DNA of 64,000 nucleotides from positions 145,931-209,930 of the forward strand of contig JALWFG010000018.1 in assembly GCA_027038965.1 (NCBI GenBank), given 5' to 3'. Each line of letters opens with the position of its first letter. Position 1 is the first letter of the stretch. Shown here piece after piece: positions 20,119 through 29,158 of the stretch. The notes below the pieces were generated by a model. The model saw only the letters and a program-made list of their open reading frames with translations, was not told the origin of the DNA and ran no database searches. The position numbers and the translations under genes were made by a program. The stretch comes from Candidatus Desulfofervidaceae bacterium. Its GTDB lineage: Bacteria > Desulfobacterota > Desulfofervidia > Desulfofervidales > Desulfofervidaceae.

Positions 20119-20802
20119 TTACCCCAAAAAGTTTGTCAAAAATAAGTGGCTTAAAGAAGAAAGAATCTCAATGTGTTCCTTGTCAATCTCTAATAGATTT
20201 TCAGGATTTAAACCTTCTTTAAAAAGGTCTTCCTGATAGGCATCTACCCAGCTTTTAACCATCTTTTTATCCACTTCTATATGGAACTGAAGACCCACGG
20301 CCTTTTTATAAACAAAAGCCTGATTTTTATATCTTTCTGAAGAATAAATCCGCACTGCTCCTTGTGGTAAATCAAAGGTGTCTCCATGCCACTCAAAAAC
20401 TGTCAGTTTGGGAGGGAAATATTTAAAATAAGGATGTTCACCTGTTTTAACGATTTTAAACCAGCCAATTTCCTGGCCTTTATCACCTTTATAAACTTTT
20501 GCCCCCAATACCTTGGCCAACATCTGGGCCCCAAGACAAATACCCAAAATGGGAATCTCCTTCTTTAAGGCCTCTTCTATAAGCTTAAATTCATAGGCCA
20601 AAAAGGGGTATTTATCGGCTTCATAGACCCCCATATATCCACCTAGCACCACTACAAAGTCATATCTATCAAGCTGGTCATTTAAGACTTCGCCTTTAGG
20701 GGTATCAAGATAATCAATTTTAAAGCCCTTTTCTTCCAGTAAGGGGGCTAACATTCCCAAATGTTCAATTTTTACATGCCTAATTGCCAAGACCTTTTTC
20801 AT
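20119..20802 (-). CDS. Class I glutamine amidotransferase-like protein
   Basis: 227 residues of the GMP-synthase-type amidotransferase fold: nucleophile Cys in GICLGAQML, oxyanion loop LGGYMGVYE, and a catalytic His in VGLQFHIEV. Unlike GuaA there is no synthase domain. Free-standing members include gamma-glutamyl-type hydrolases; the substrate cannot be assigned. Confidence 0.82.
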   Translation of the reverse strand: MKKVLAIRHVKIEHLGMLAPLLEEKGFKIDYLDTPKGEVLNDQLDRYDFVVVLGGYMGVYEADKYPFLAYEFKLIEEALKKEIPILGICLGAQMLAKVLGAKVYKGDKGQEIGWFKIVKTGEHPYFKYFPPKLTVFEWHGDTFDLPQGAVRIYSSERYKNQAFVYKKAVGLQFHIEVDKKMVKSWVDAYQEDLFKEGLNPENLLEIDKEHIEILSSLSHLFLTNFLG

Positions 20803-20811
20803 GGTTTAGCC

Positions 20812-21016
20812 TCCACAGATTTTTGGGTAGCCAGCTATCCAATTCGGCTCCACTTTCAATTATCCCCAGAGGAGATATGCTCGTCAAGTATAGGTCTTGC
20901 TGCCTGAATTTGCCTGTTTTTTACCAAAACATCTTTATTACAGGTCTCAAGGAATCCCTTTCCAGGCACATCCCCGATATCACGTCATCAAGGTCAAGAA
21001 AAACGGCCTTGAGCAT
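20812..21016 (-). pseudogene. HAD-like hydrolase remnant
   Basis: From ATG 21016, behind a good AGGAG, the frame reads MLKAVFLDLDDVISGMC, a HAD-family N-terminus with the DxD motif, but stops after 31 codons at TAA 20921. Further on, a different frame reads SISPLGIIESGAELDSW, which could be a C-terminal piece. I read this as a decayed or internally deleted HAD phosphatase gene. The second piece is not certain to belong to it. Confidence 0.4.
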
Positions 21017-21073
21017 AGGCTTCACTCCTTTTAAATAAATAAGGGGCCCTGCCTTTAAGGCAGGGCCTAGTAG

Positions 21074-21802
21074 TTAAAACCCAAGGCTTACGCCTACACC
21101 TCCGTAGAATTCGTCGTCTAACCCCATATCACTATTGCCAAAGGAATAGGCAATCTTAGCATGACCAGAAAGGGGACCACTAATCGTAAAGCTGACATCC
21201 GTACCCAGCTCTACATTATTCCAGCCATTTGTATGTTTAGTGGGATCAAAGGCATTGACATCATCATAAGAATAATAGCTAGCTGTAACATAAGGGGAAA
21301 TAGTCAACGGTTTCAGGGCAGATACATCTATTCCTAGCGTACCTTCCACATAAGTAGAATGCACGGTGTCTACATCCCGATAAACGGTAACCCCAATATT
21401 CAAGCCCACATCTGGCACAAGCTGTTGCCCATAACTAAGCCCAGCATAGATTTCCTGGGTATCTCCCCCATCCACGTCGTAGTAAATATAACCAATAGAA
21501 GGGGCAATTTCTCCAGGACCTACCTTAAAGGTGTGTGAATAACTCAGGGTAAAATCCACTTCATCTATATCACTTTTGCCACCGGCATCATAATCAGCCC
21601 AGAAGTCCACAGTAAAATCCTTATAACTCAGGCTTAAATCTGGCTGCACCACGGCTGAATCCGTCATATCTTTGCCCCGCCATAAATACTGACTCATCAC
21701 ATCTACCGAAAAGCCACCACTAAAGTCTTGAGCATATAGGGAATTTAAAGATCCAAACATAAGACCTAAAACACTCAAAAATACAAGTAAATATTTCCTC
21801 AT
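21074..21802 (-). CDS. TorF-family outer-membrane beta-barrel protein
   Basis: 242 residues with a signal peptide (cleavage likely after SLYAQ, about residue 25), then alternating amphipathic strands and a terminal Phe (GVGVSLGF), the outer-membrane insertion signature. SVDVMSQYLWRGKDMTDSAVVQPDLSLSY matches the TIGR02001/TorF putative porin family. It lies 26 nt downstream of amt on the same strand, suggesting a link to ammonium or small-solute uptake. Confidence 0.82.
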   Translation of the reverse strand: MRKYLLVFLSVLGLMFGSLNSLYAQDFSGGFSVDVMSQYLWRGKDMTDSAVVQPDLSLSYKDFTVDFWADYDAGGKSDIDEVDFTLSYSHTFKVGPGEIAPSIGYIYYDVDGGDTQEIYAGLSYGQQLVPDVGLNIGVTVYRDVDTVHSTYVEGTLGIDVSALKPLTISPYVTASYYSYDDVNAFDPTKHTNGWNNVELGTDVSFTISGPLSGHAKIAYSFGNSDMGLDDEFYGGVGVSLGF

Positions 21803-21827
21803 CTTTCCCTCCTCTTAATAAGTTCTT

Positions 21828-23204
21828 TTAATGCTTTACTAGCTGAAAATCTGGATAGGCTGGCGTACCGTGTTCAATGATATCCACCCCTTCAAGTTCC
21901 TCTTCAGGAGAAACTCTAATGCCGTTAAACAATCCCTTAGCAATACTGAAGGTAATCCAACCACATACAAAGGCCCAGACAAAGCACACCACCGCCGAAA
22001 TCAATTGGGCAATCAGTTGACCCAGTCCACCACCGTAGAATAATCCTATTACATGAGGGGCAGCGGTGGTGTAATTGCCATAGGTGCCATCGGCAAAGAG
22101 CCCTACGCTGATTACACCCCAAAGTCCATTCAGGCCATGAACTGGAAAGGCACCCACCGGGTCATCAATATGGAGTTTGTCAAGCATGATAACACCTAAA
22201 CAGACCAAGATTCCTGCAATTAAGCCGATTACCACGGCAGCCCAGGCCTCTACCCAAGCACAAGGGGCAGTGATGGCCACAAGCCCAGCCAAAACCCCGT
22301 TTAAGGTCATACCCAAATCCCACTTACCGTGTTTTAATTTCATAAAAATTAAAGCCGATAAGGCAGCTGCTGCCGCGGCCAGATTGGTATTAACCGCTAT
22401 CACAGAGATCCTTAATTCATGGGCCGAAAGGGTTGAGCCAGGGTTAAAACCAAACCAGCCAAACCAAAGGATAAACACCCCAAGGGCAGCCATGGTCATG
22501 CTGTGTCCCAAAATGGGCTTTACATTTCCCTTTTCATCATATTTGCCAATCCTTGGCCCAAGCATCATGGCCCCCACCAAGGCAATGGTGCCTCCAATAG
22601 CATGAACAACACCACTTCCAGCAAAGTCCACTGCACCGATACCAAAGGGAAGCTTAGAAAGCCAGCCACCACCCCAGACCCAATGGCCATAAATAGGATA
22701 AATAACTAAAGAAACAAGGATACTGTAAAAAAGATACACCGGGAATTTAATTCGTTCTGCTACGCCTCCAGAGACAATCGTAGCGGCAGTAGCGGCAAAC
22801 ACAACTTCAAACATCCAGATTAAATAAGTGTGAACATCATAGGCATCACCATGCAAAAACCAACCAGTTGTCCCTAAAATGCCATGCCAATCATTGCCCA
22901 TCATCAAGGCATAACCAACAGCCCAAAAGGCCAAACTGCCCATAACAAAGTCCATTAAGTTTTTCATCATCAAGTTAACCGCATTTTTAGCCCGGCAAAA
23001 ACCAGACTCTACAAAGGCAAAACCGGCTTGCATAAAAAAGACCAAAAAGGCACACACAAGCACCCACACATAATCTACCGGTGCCCCAGCGTCCTTTTTC
23101 AAGGTTTCGGCCCCAGTAGGGTCCCCAGCATAGGCCCTATAGGCCATAAAGGCCAATCCCAGCCCCAAGGCCAAAGAAGTTAACCATCTTTTCTTTTTAA
23201 ACAT
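21828..23204 (-). CDS. amt: Ammonium transporter
   Basis: Amt/MEP/Rh channel, 458 residues, with a signal-peptide-like first segment and eleven further hydrophobic helices. The pore twin-histidine regions are visible as GVVHAIGGTIALVGAMML and PVHGLNGLWGV. FVESGFCRAKN and MKNLMDFVMGSLAFW are typical of Amt. Sits 29 nt after glnK, the usual partner that plugs the channel in ammonium-replete cells. Confidence 0.96.
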   Translation of the reverse strand: MFKKKRWLTSLALGLGLAFMAYRAYAGDPTGAETLKKDAGAPVDYVWVLVCAFLVFFMQAGFAFVESGFCRAKNAVNLMMKNLMDFVMGSLAFWAVGYALMMGNDWHGILGTTGWFLHGDAYDVHTYLIWMFEVVFAATAATIVSGGVAERIKFPVYLFYSILVSLVIYPIYGHWVWGGGWLSKLPFGIGAVDFAGSGVVHAIGGTIALVGAMMLGPRIGKYDEKGNVKPILGHSMTMAALGVFILWFGWFGFNPGSTLSAHELRISVIAVNTNLAAAAAALSALIFMKLKHGKWDLGMTLNGVLAGLVAITAPCAWVEAWAAVVIGLIAGILVCLGVIMLDKLHIDDPVGAFPVHGLNGLWGVISVGLFADGTYGNYTTAAPHVIGLFYGGGLGQLIAQLISAVVCFVWAFVCGWITFSIAKGLFNGIRVSPEEELEGVDIIEHGTPAYPDFQLVKH

Positions 23205-23233
23205 TTTCTTACCACCTCCTCTTAACAGTTTTG

Positions 23234-23593
<360 letters not shown>

Positions 23594-23617
23594 TTATTTT
23601 CTTTAGGCTCAATACTC

Positions 23618-23634
23618 TACAAAAAGGATGCCAA
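23618..23634 (-). promoter_or_regulatory. Sigma-54 type promoter of glnK-amt
   Basis: Minus strand TTGGCATCCTTTTTGTA: GG at -24 and GT for GC at -12 with correct spacing, about 40 nt before glnK. Position before glnK-amt fits nitrogen-limited expression. Confidence 0.7.
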
Positions 23635-23801
23635 GAAGGTTTGATAATAAAAAGGGTTGAATTTAAGGCAGGTTATAAAAAAATAGATCGCAACGGAAGA
23701 CAAAAGACTTTTACAAAATTGTTGTATTTGCCCTTAATGAAATTACAAAATTGTCAAGATGTTAAGATACAGCATGGTTGGAATAAAATGGATTTGGAGA
23801 C

Positions 23802-24473
23802 CTATAATCGGGGTCTCAATTTATAAAAGAGGAGGGTATGGGTTTCTGTCTCACTACGAAGGCGTAGAAATTTTGATTCTACCAAAAAATCTCTTTGAGC
23901 GATTTTTTGAAACTCCTTGGGATTCGTTCTTAGATTTTGAACCATATAAACCGTTCCATCACTTTTTAAATGCTCTTTAAAGAAAAGGAGTAAGGGTTCC
24001 ATCAGGTATTTATTATAAAACACCTCAGAGGCTAGAATAAGGTCATATCTTTCGTCTAATTTATCCTTGGGAAAATCCACCCTTTTTACCTTGACATCTA
24101 AATTATTTTTAAGGGCGTTGATTTGAGCAAAGAGTAGGGCATCTCCATGAATATCGCTAAGTGTTACCTGGTAACCAAAACTGGCCGCAAAGAGACCGGC
24201 AACCCCAATTCCTGCCCCTATCTCTAAACAAGTTTTAGTCTCTAGGACCGTGTTTAAGGGTTGTTTAGAAAGCATATAGGCTAAGAGAACTGAACCTTCC
24301 CATATTTTGGCCCAATAAAGGCTGGAGATGCCTTGACCTGAATTTAGACACCTTTCAATCTGTTCCACCATATCCTCAATTTGAAGGAAATAAAGCTCTT
24401 TATCCCCTATTTTCAAAGGCTCAAAATAGATTTTATATTTTTTTCTTGCCTCCTCTAACAACTTATCAAGCAT
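23802..24473 (-). CDS. Class I SAM-dependent methyltransferase, METTL21/NNMT-like
   Basis: 223 residues. The SAM-binding motif is TCLEIGAGIGVAGLFAASFG, followed by DIHGDAL (acidic ribose binder) and LILASEVFYN, the pattern of the PF10294 lysine-methyltransferase group. The N-terminal part (YFLQIEDMVEQIE...LYWAKIWEGSVLLAYML) carries the typical W-x-S segment before motif I. Substrate unknown. Four nt after glgB stop-start junction, same strand. Confidence 0.75.
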   Translation of the reverse strand: MLDKLLEEARKKYKIYFEPLKIGDKELYFLQIEDMVEQIERCLNSGQGISSLYWAKIWEGSVLLAYMLSKQPLNTVLETKTCLEIGAGIGVAGLFAASFGYQVTLSDIHGDALLFAQINALKNNLDVKVKRVDFPKDKLDERYDLILASEVFYNKYLMEPLLLFFKEHLKSDGTVYMVQNLRTNPKEFQKIAQRDFLVESKFLRLRSETETHTLLFYKLRPRL

Positions 24474-24477
24474 ACAT

Positions 24478-26676
24478 TTACCTCCTCAATTTATCGGGTT
24501 TAAAAATTAATCCTCCTAAGGGAGGCAAAGTGAGGTTGAGCGAATAGGGAAACCCATGAATAGATACCTCTTCTGCCTCAACTCTTCCCCAATTGCCTAA
24601 ATTGGAGCCTCCATAAAAGGAAGAATCGGAATTGAATATCTCTTTATAAATCCTCTTTTCAGGCACCCCAATCCGATAATGAAACCTGGGCACCGGAGTC
24701 AGGTTCAAAATACAAATAAGATAATCCTCCTCTGCCCTTCGGATATAAGAAAAGACCGAATGATTGCTATCATGACAATCTATCCACCTAAATCCCTCTG
24801 GCAGGTGGTCCCATTTCCACAAGGCAGGGTTTTTTTGATAGAAGCGGCATAAATCCCTAACAAATTTGTTAAATTGCTGTCTTTGAAGGTCATCTAAAAG
24901 GTGCCAATCGAGACTTGAATTGAAATTCCACTCCCACTCCTGAGCCAATTCACTTCCCATAAAAAGGAGCTTTTTACCAGGATGGGTGTACATCCAAAAC
25001 AACAAGGAACGCAAGTTAGCCAGCTTTTGCCACTTATCCCCTGGCATTTTCTGGTAAAGACTACCCTTGCCATGCACCACTTCATCATGTGATAAAGGCA
25101 AAATAAAATTTTCTGTGTAGGCATAAAGCATGGAGAAGGTCATTTCATTATGATGCCATTTGCGAAAGATAGGGTCTTTGGAAAAATAAAACAGGGTATC
25201 GTGCATCCAACCCATATTCCATTTAAATCCGAATCCTAATCCGCCTAAATAAACAGGCCTCGTAACCCCAGGCCAGGCCGTAGATTCCTCGGCTACCGTA
25301 AAACATCCCGGACATTGAGCATAAATTTCTTTGTTCAATTCCTGCAAAAAGGAAATAGCATCTAAATTCTCATTGCCTCCATATTTATTGGGCACCCACT
25401 GCCCTGGTTTACGGCTATAATCAAGATAAAGCATAGAGGCCACAGCGTCCACTCTAAGCCCATCAATGTGGTATTCCTTCAGCCAAAAAAGGGCATTCGC
25501 AATGAGAAAATTTCGCACTTCATTACGACCAAAGTTAAAAACTAAGGTCCCCCAATCAGGATGTTCCCCCAATCGTGGGTCGGCATATTCATAAAGGGCC
25601 GTGCCATCAAAGAGGCGAAGACTATAATCGTCCTTAGGAAAGTGTCCCGGCACCCAGTCAAGAATAATGCCTATTCCTGCCTGATGGCACCTATCAACAA
25701 AATATCGAAATTCATCGGGATTCCCGTAGCGGCTAGTAGGGGCAAAATACCCACTTACCTGATAGCCCCAAGAGGCATCGTAGGGATGTTCCATAATTGG
25801 CAAAAGCTCAATGTAATTAAAACCAAGATTTTTGACATAAAGGGGCAATTCCTCGGCCAATTGTCGGTAGCTTAAAAAGTGGCCTTTTGAGTCTCGCTTC
25901 CAAGAACCCAGATGAGCTTCATAAATATTGAGGGGTTCTTGATAAGGATTTTTTTTAGCCCTCGCCTCCATCCATTTTTGGTCTTGCCAGTTATATTTCC
26001 CAAGGTCCCAAACAATGCTCGCCGTCTTTGGCCTTTTTTCCATATAAAAGGCATAGGGGTCCGTTTTAACTCGGAGGTAACCCGCTTTGGTCTTAATTTC
26101 ATACTTGTAAAGCACAGCCTCATTTAAATCAGGAATAAAAATCTCCCAAACACCGCTTTCTCCAAGGACCCTCATCGGATAAATGCGTCCATCCCAATCG
26201 TTGAATTCTCCAATAACACTTACCCTTATGGCATTGGGGGCCCAAACGGCAAAGGACACCCCCCTTATGCCTTCTAATTCCCGGAGATGAGCCCCAAGTT
26301 TTTTGTAGATTTCCCAATGTTTACCTTCCCCAAATAGATATCTGTCCAATTCACCCAAGGTGGGTAAAAAACGGTAGGGATCCCTCCTTTCTTGACAAGC
26401 CCCGCCCTCAAAATAGAACCTGCACTTATAATCAAAGGGCCATGACTGTTTAACAAAAACCGCAAAGAGCCCACTGGCATGAATTTTTTTCATTGGATAA
26501 ACACGGGCATCAACCACAAGCTCAGTTTTGAGGGCCTTAGGATGAAAGGTCCTGATCACAACTCCGTTTTCTACTGGATGACCACCCAAAACAAAATGAG
26601 GGTCATGATGCTCTATTTTAACGATTTTTTCTACATCTTTTTCTGTAAGTCCAGACAAAAGGATATTCTCTTTCAT
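24478..26676 (-). CDS. glgB: 1,4-alpha-glucan branching enzyme
   Basis: GH13 enzyme forming alpha-1,6 branches in glycogen. 732 residues: N-terminal carbohydrate-binding modules (PHFVLGGHPVENGV; GVSFAVWAPNAIRVSVIGEFNDWDG), (beta/alpha)8 catalytic domain and C-terminal beta domain. Catalytic motifs: nucleophile in HIDGLRVDAVASML, acid/base in FTVAEESTAWPGV, transition-state Asp in LPLSHDEVVHGKGSL. Ends in the usual PPLGGLIF. No other glycogen genes are nearby. Overlaps the NYN gene by 4 nt. Confidence 0.96.
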   Translation of the reverse strand: MKENILLSGLTEKDVEKIVKIEHHDPHFVLGGHPVENGVVIRTFHPKALKTELVVDARVYPMKKIHASGLFAVFVKQSWPFDYKCRFYFEGGACQERRDPYRFLPTLGELDRYLFGEGKHWEIYKKLGAHLRELEGIRGVSFAVWAPNAIRVSVIGEFNDWDGRIYPMRVLGESGVWEIFIPDLNEAVLYKYEIKTKAGYLRVKTDPYAFYMEKRPKTASIVWDLGKYNWQDQKWMEARAKKNPYQEPLNIYEAHLGSWKRDSKGHFLSYRQLAEELPLYVKNLGFNYIELLPIMEHPYDASWGYQVSGYFAPTSRYGNPDEFRYFVDRCHQAGIGIILDWVPGHFPKDDYSLRLFDGTALYEYADPRLGEHPDWGTLVFNFGRNEVRNFLIANALFWLKEYHIDGLRVDAVASMLYLDYSRKPGQWVPNKYGGNENLDAISFLQELNKEIYAQCPGCFTVAEESTAWPGVTRPVYLGGLGFGFKWNMGWMHDTLFYFSKDPIFRKWHHNEMTFSMLYAYTENFILPLSHDEVVHGKGSLYQKMPGDKWQKLANLRSLLFWMYTHPGKKLLFMGSELAQEWEWNFNSSLDWHLLDDLQRQQFNKFVRDLCRFYQKNPALWKWDHLPEGFRWIDCHDSNHSVFSYIRRAEEDYLICILNLTPVPRFHYRIGVPEKRIYKEIFNSDSSFYGGSNLGNWGRVEAEEVSIHGFPYSLNLTLPPLGGLIFKPDKLRR

Positions 26677-27203
26677 AGTTTTTTCAGAATCCTTTGCTTT
26701 TTCTTTTTTCGCTTGGATAATCTAAAAGAAGGCCCCTTCTTAGAGGGTGCTATGTGTCGCTCGGCATATTCCTCTTCCTCCGCTCCCTTTAAATCCATAT
26801 AATAGGCCATTTCAAGCTTGGCCAAAAATTCTTCAGCCTCGATGCTGACTGCCTGACATCTCTCGGCAAAATTTACAATTTCCCTGTCAGAGGTAACTAC
26901 AACAAGATTGGGGTCTCTCTGAACCATCCGTTTAATCACGTCGTCCGCCTTTTCTCCCAGGCCTGAATAGACAACGTTAATTCCCTTTACCCTCTCTTTC
27001 TGAGTAGAGAGATGGAACGAGCGCTCCCCATCAAAAACAACCGTAATTTTAATTTGCTTCGCCTCTAGCCTGCGTTTAAGACATCTATAAATTTCTAAAT
27101 ATTCAATAAGCACCTGTCGGCCCATCTCAAGGTCTTCGGCCTCCGCAGCCCTGAAAACAGGCGAACGCCTAATCAAATTATAACCATCAATAACCAAATG
27201 CAT
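26673..27203 (-). CDS. YacP-like NYN domain ribonuclease
   Basis: 176 residues. PIN-like NYN fold with the first acidic residue in MHLVIDGYNLIR, then VVFDGE, a DDVIKRMVQRDP segment and VVTSDREI. Family members such as B. subtilis Rae1 are ribosome-associated endoribonucleases. The C-terminus is a basic tail (RLSKRKKKKQRILKKL). Immediately downstream of parB, sharing one base. Confidence 0.88.
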   Translation of the reverse strand: MHLVIDGYNLIRRSPVFRAAEAEDLEMGRQVLIEYLEIYRCLKRRLEAKQIKITVVFDGERSFHLSTQKERVKGINVVYSGLGEKADDVIKRMVQRDPNLVVVTSDREIVNFAERCQAVSIEAEEFLAKLEMAYYMDLKGAEEEEYAERHIAPSKKGPSFRLSKRKKKKQRILKKL

Positions 27204-28072
27204 TATCCCAAAATCTTTTCTACAATTTCATTGAGTTCTTGTTCAGAACTAAAGGCAATTTGAAGCACGCCTCCCCTTTTTTTGGGTATAATTTTCACCC
27301 TCTTTTCAAGGGCCCCAGTAAGCCTTTCTTCAAATTCAGCATAAATATCCATCCGCTTTGCTTCTAACGTAGAAGACCTACCTTCTTTAAAACCAACCCT
27401 TTTTAGCCCTTGAACCCGTTTTTCTATATCCCGTACGGTAAGCTTCTTATGAATGATTTCGTCCCTCAAAGCAAGTTGCTGTTCTAGAGGCAGATTTAAT
27501 AAGGCCTTGGCATGTCCCACACTTATCCGACCTTCTCTCAAATCCTCCTTAATGGTGGACGGTAACTTGCGAAGGCGTAAAATATTAGCTATAGTGGCCC
27601 TATCTTTTCCCACCCGTTTGGCAACTTCCTCCTGGGTAAGTCCGAATTCACTTATAAGGCGATAATAGGCCTCGGCCTCTTCTATCGGAGAAAGGTCTTG
27701 CCTCTGGATATTCTCTATTAAGGCCATTTCCAGACGCTCGGTTTCTCCTATCTCTCTTTTTACAATTACAGGAACTTCCTTCAATCCCGCTACTTTAGCC
27801 GCTTCAAGTCGTCTTTCCCCTGCAATAAGTTCATATCCATCCTCTAAGGGCGTTACAATAAGCGGTTGAATAATGCCCTTTTCCCTTATAGAGGCCACTA
27901 GCTCTTTAAAAGAATTATCGTAAGGATCGATCTGAAACCTTGGTTGATATCGATTGGGTTGAATTTTGTGGATAGGACACCTAAAAAAGGTTTGGTCTGC
28001 TTCTAATTCTGGGGAACTTTCTTCTGAAAAAAGGGCATCTAATCCTCTCCCAAGGCCTGTTTTTTTTGCCAT
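27203..28072 (-). CDS. parB: Chromosome-partitioning protein ParB
   Basis: CTP-dependent clamp that loads at parS and spreads on DNA. 289 residues: N-terminal GLGRGLDALF, IQPNRYQPR, a CTPase-type GERRLEAAK motif, and central HTH (LTQEEVAKRVGKDRATIANILRLRKLP). C-terminal dimerisation domain is present. Adjacent to parA, overlaps the NYN gene by one base. Confidence 0.96.
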   Translation of the reverse strand: MAKKTGLGRGLDALFSEESSPELEADQTFFRCPIHKIQPNRYQPRFQIDPYDNSFKELVASIREKGIIQPLIVTPLEDGYELIAGERRLEAAKVAGLKEVPVIVKREIGETERLEMALIENIQRQDLSPIEEAEAYYRLISEFGLTQEEVAKRVGKDRATIANILRLRKLPSTIKEDLREGRISVGHAKALLNLPLEQQLALRDEIIHKKLTVRDIEKRVQGLKRVGFKEGRSSTLEAKRMDIYAEFEERLTGALEKRVKIIPKKRGGVLQIAFSSEQELNEIVEKILG

Positions 28073-28074
28073 GA

Positions 28075-28833
28075 TTAACTCCTAACCTTTTTCAAAAATT
28101 CAAGGGCCAAATTGCGATAAGACTGGGCCCCTTTACATTTTTCATCATATAAAAAAATGGGGATTCCGTAACTAGGGGCCTCACTCAAACGCACATTGCG
28201 TGGAATGATTGTTTTGTAAGTATAATTCTCAAAATGCCTTCTTACTTCCTTTTCTATTTGGAAGGAAAGACTATTCCTTCTATCAAACATGGTAAGAACA
28301 AAACCTTCTATTTTTAAAAGAGGATTCGTTCTTTGCTTTATTAACTTTATTGTCTTTAAAAGCTGAGCTAGTCCTTCTAGGGCATAATATTCACATTGGA
28401 TGGGGATTAAAACGCTGTCTGCGGCCGTAAGGGCATTTATGGTCAAAAGTCCCAAGGACGGAGGACAGTCCAAAAAAATATAATCATATTTGGGAACTAG
28501 GGTAGCAATACAAGATTTAATTTGATGCTCTTTCTTTGGCATGGAGGCCAATTCTACTTCAATACCACTCAAATCAGGTTGAGAGCAAAGGCAATCCAAA
28601 CCTTCAATCGGAGAGGATTTAATAACCTCTAAAGCAGAAACTTTACCAGTCAACACATCATAAAAACTGGGATTAACTCTAACGCCCAGTCCACTGCTGG
28701 CATTTCCCTGAGGGTCGCAATCTATAATAAGGACATTCTTCTTAAATAAGGCTAGGGCTGCAGCTAAATTGATGGCTGTAGTTGTCTTTCCAACCCCTCC
28801 CTTTTGGTTGGTAATTGCAATAACTCTTCCCAT
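28075..28833 (-). CDS. parA: Chromosome-partitioning ATPase ParA (Soj)
   Basis: Deviant Walker A ATPase: KGGVGKTTTAINLAAAL at the N-terminus, Walker A' VLIIDCDPQGNASSG, Walker B DYIFLDCPPSLG, and C-terminal IPRNVRLSEAPSYGIP. 252 residues, no N-terminal HTH, so it is the chromosomal Soj type rather than plasmid type Ia. Two nt upstream of parB. Confidence 0.97.
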   Translation of the reverse strand: MGRVIAITNQKGGVGKTTTAINLAAALALFKKNVLIIDCDPQGNASSGLGVRVNPSFYDVLTGKVSALEVIKSSPIEGLDCLCSQPDLSGIEVELASMPKKEHQIKSCIATLVPKYDYIFLDCPPSLGLLTINALTAADSVLIPIQCEYYALEGLAQLLKTIKLIKQRTNPLLKIEGFVLTMFDRRNSLSFQIEKEVRRHFENYTYKTIIPRNVRLSEAPSYGIPIFLYDEKCKGAQSYRNLALEFLKKVRS

Positions 28834-28949
28834 GCTTTATCAAATACCACATAAAAATTGTTTCTGCAATTAGACTAACACCCCAGACCACAGTTGTTTT
28901 TTTAATACTGTCTTTTACTCCTTTGGACACCCCTTTTTTTCCGTAAACA

Positions 28950-28983
28950 AAAAGGCCAGTCAGGAGGTTGCCCCAACTGGCCT
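28950..28983 (-). terminator. Rho-independent terminator after tRNA-Arg
   Basis: Minus strand AGGCCAGT / ACTGGCCT stem with a 15-nt loop that holds a smaller G-C stem, followed by TTTTTGTTT. Located about 20 nt past the tRNA 3' end. Confidence 0.85.
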
Positions 28984-29001
28984 TAATTCTTTGCTCTTTA
29001 C

Positions 29002-29078
29002 TGGCGCGCCCGGAGGGATTCGAACCCCCGACCGACGGATTAGAAGTCCGTTGCTCTGTCCTGCTGAGCTACGGGCGC
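29002..29078 (-). tRNA. tRNA-Arg (anticodon TCT)
   Basis: Cloverleaf on the minus strand: acceptor GCGCCCG/CGGGCGC, D-arm TAGCTCAGCAGGACAGAGC, anticodon loop CTTCTAA closed by a GGA../TCC stem, T-loop GTTCGAATC, encoded CCA. It reads AGA codons. Has its own promoter and terminator. Confidence 0.97.
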
Positions 29079-29086
29079 GCGTTTGC

Positions 29087-29114
29087 ATTATAGCATTTTT
29101 TTAATGACTTGCAA
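29087..29114 (-). promoter_or_regulatory. Promoter of tRNA-Arg
   Basis: Minus strand TTGCAA, 16-bp spacer, perfect TATAAT, ending 8 nt before the tRNA 5' end. Confidence 0.8.
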
Positions 29115-29158
29115 TATCCTGTTTTTTTCTTTAGGATTACATTTTCAAGGAGGAAAAA

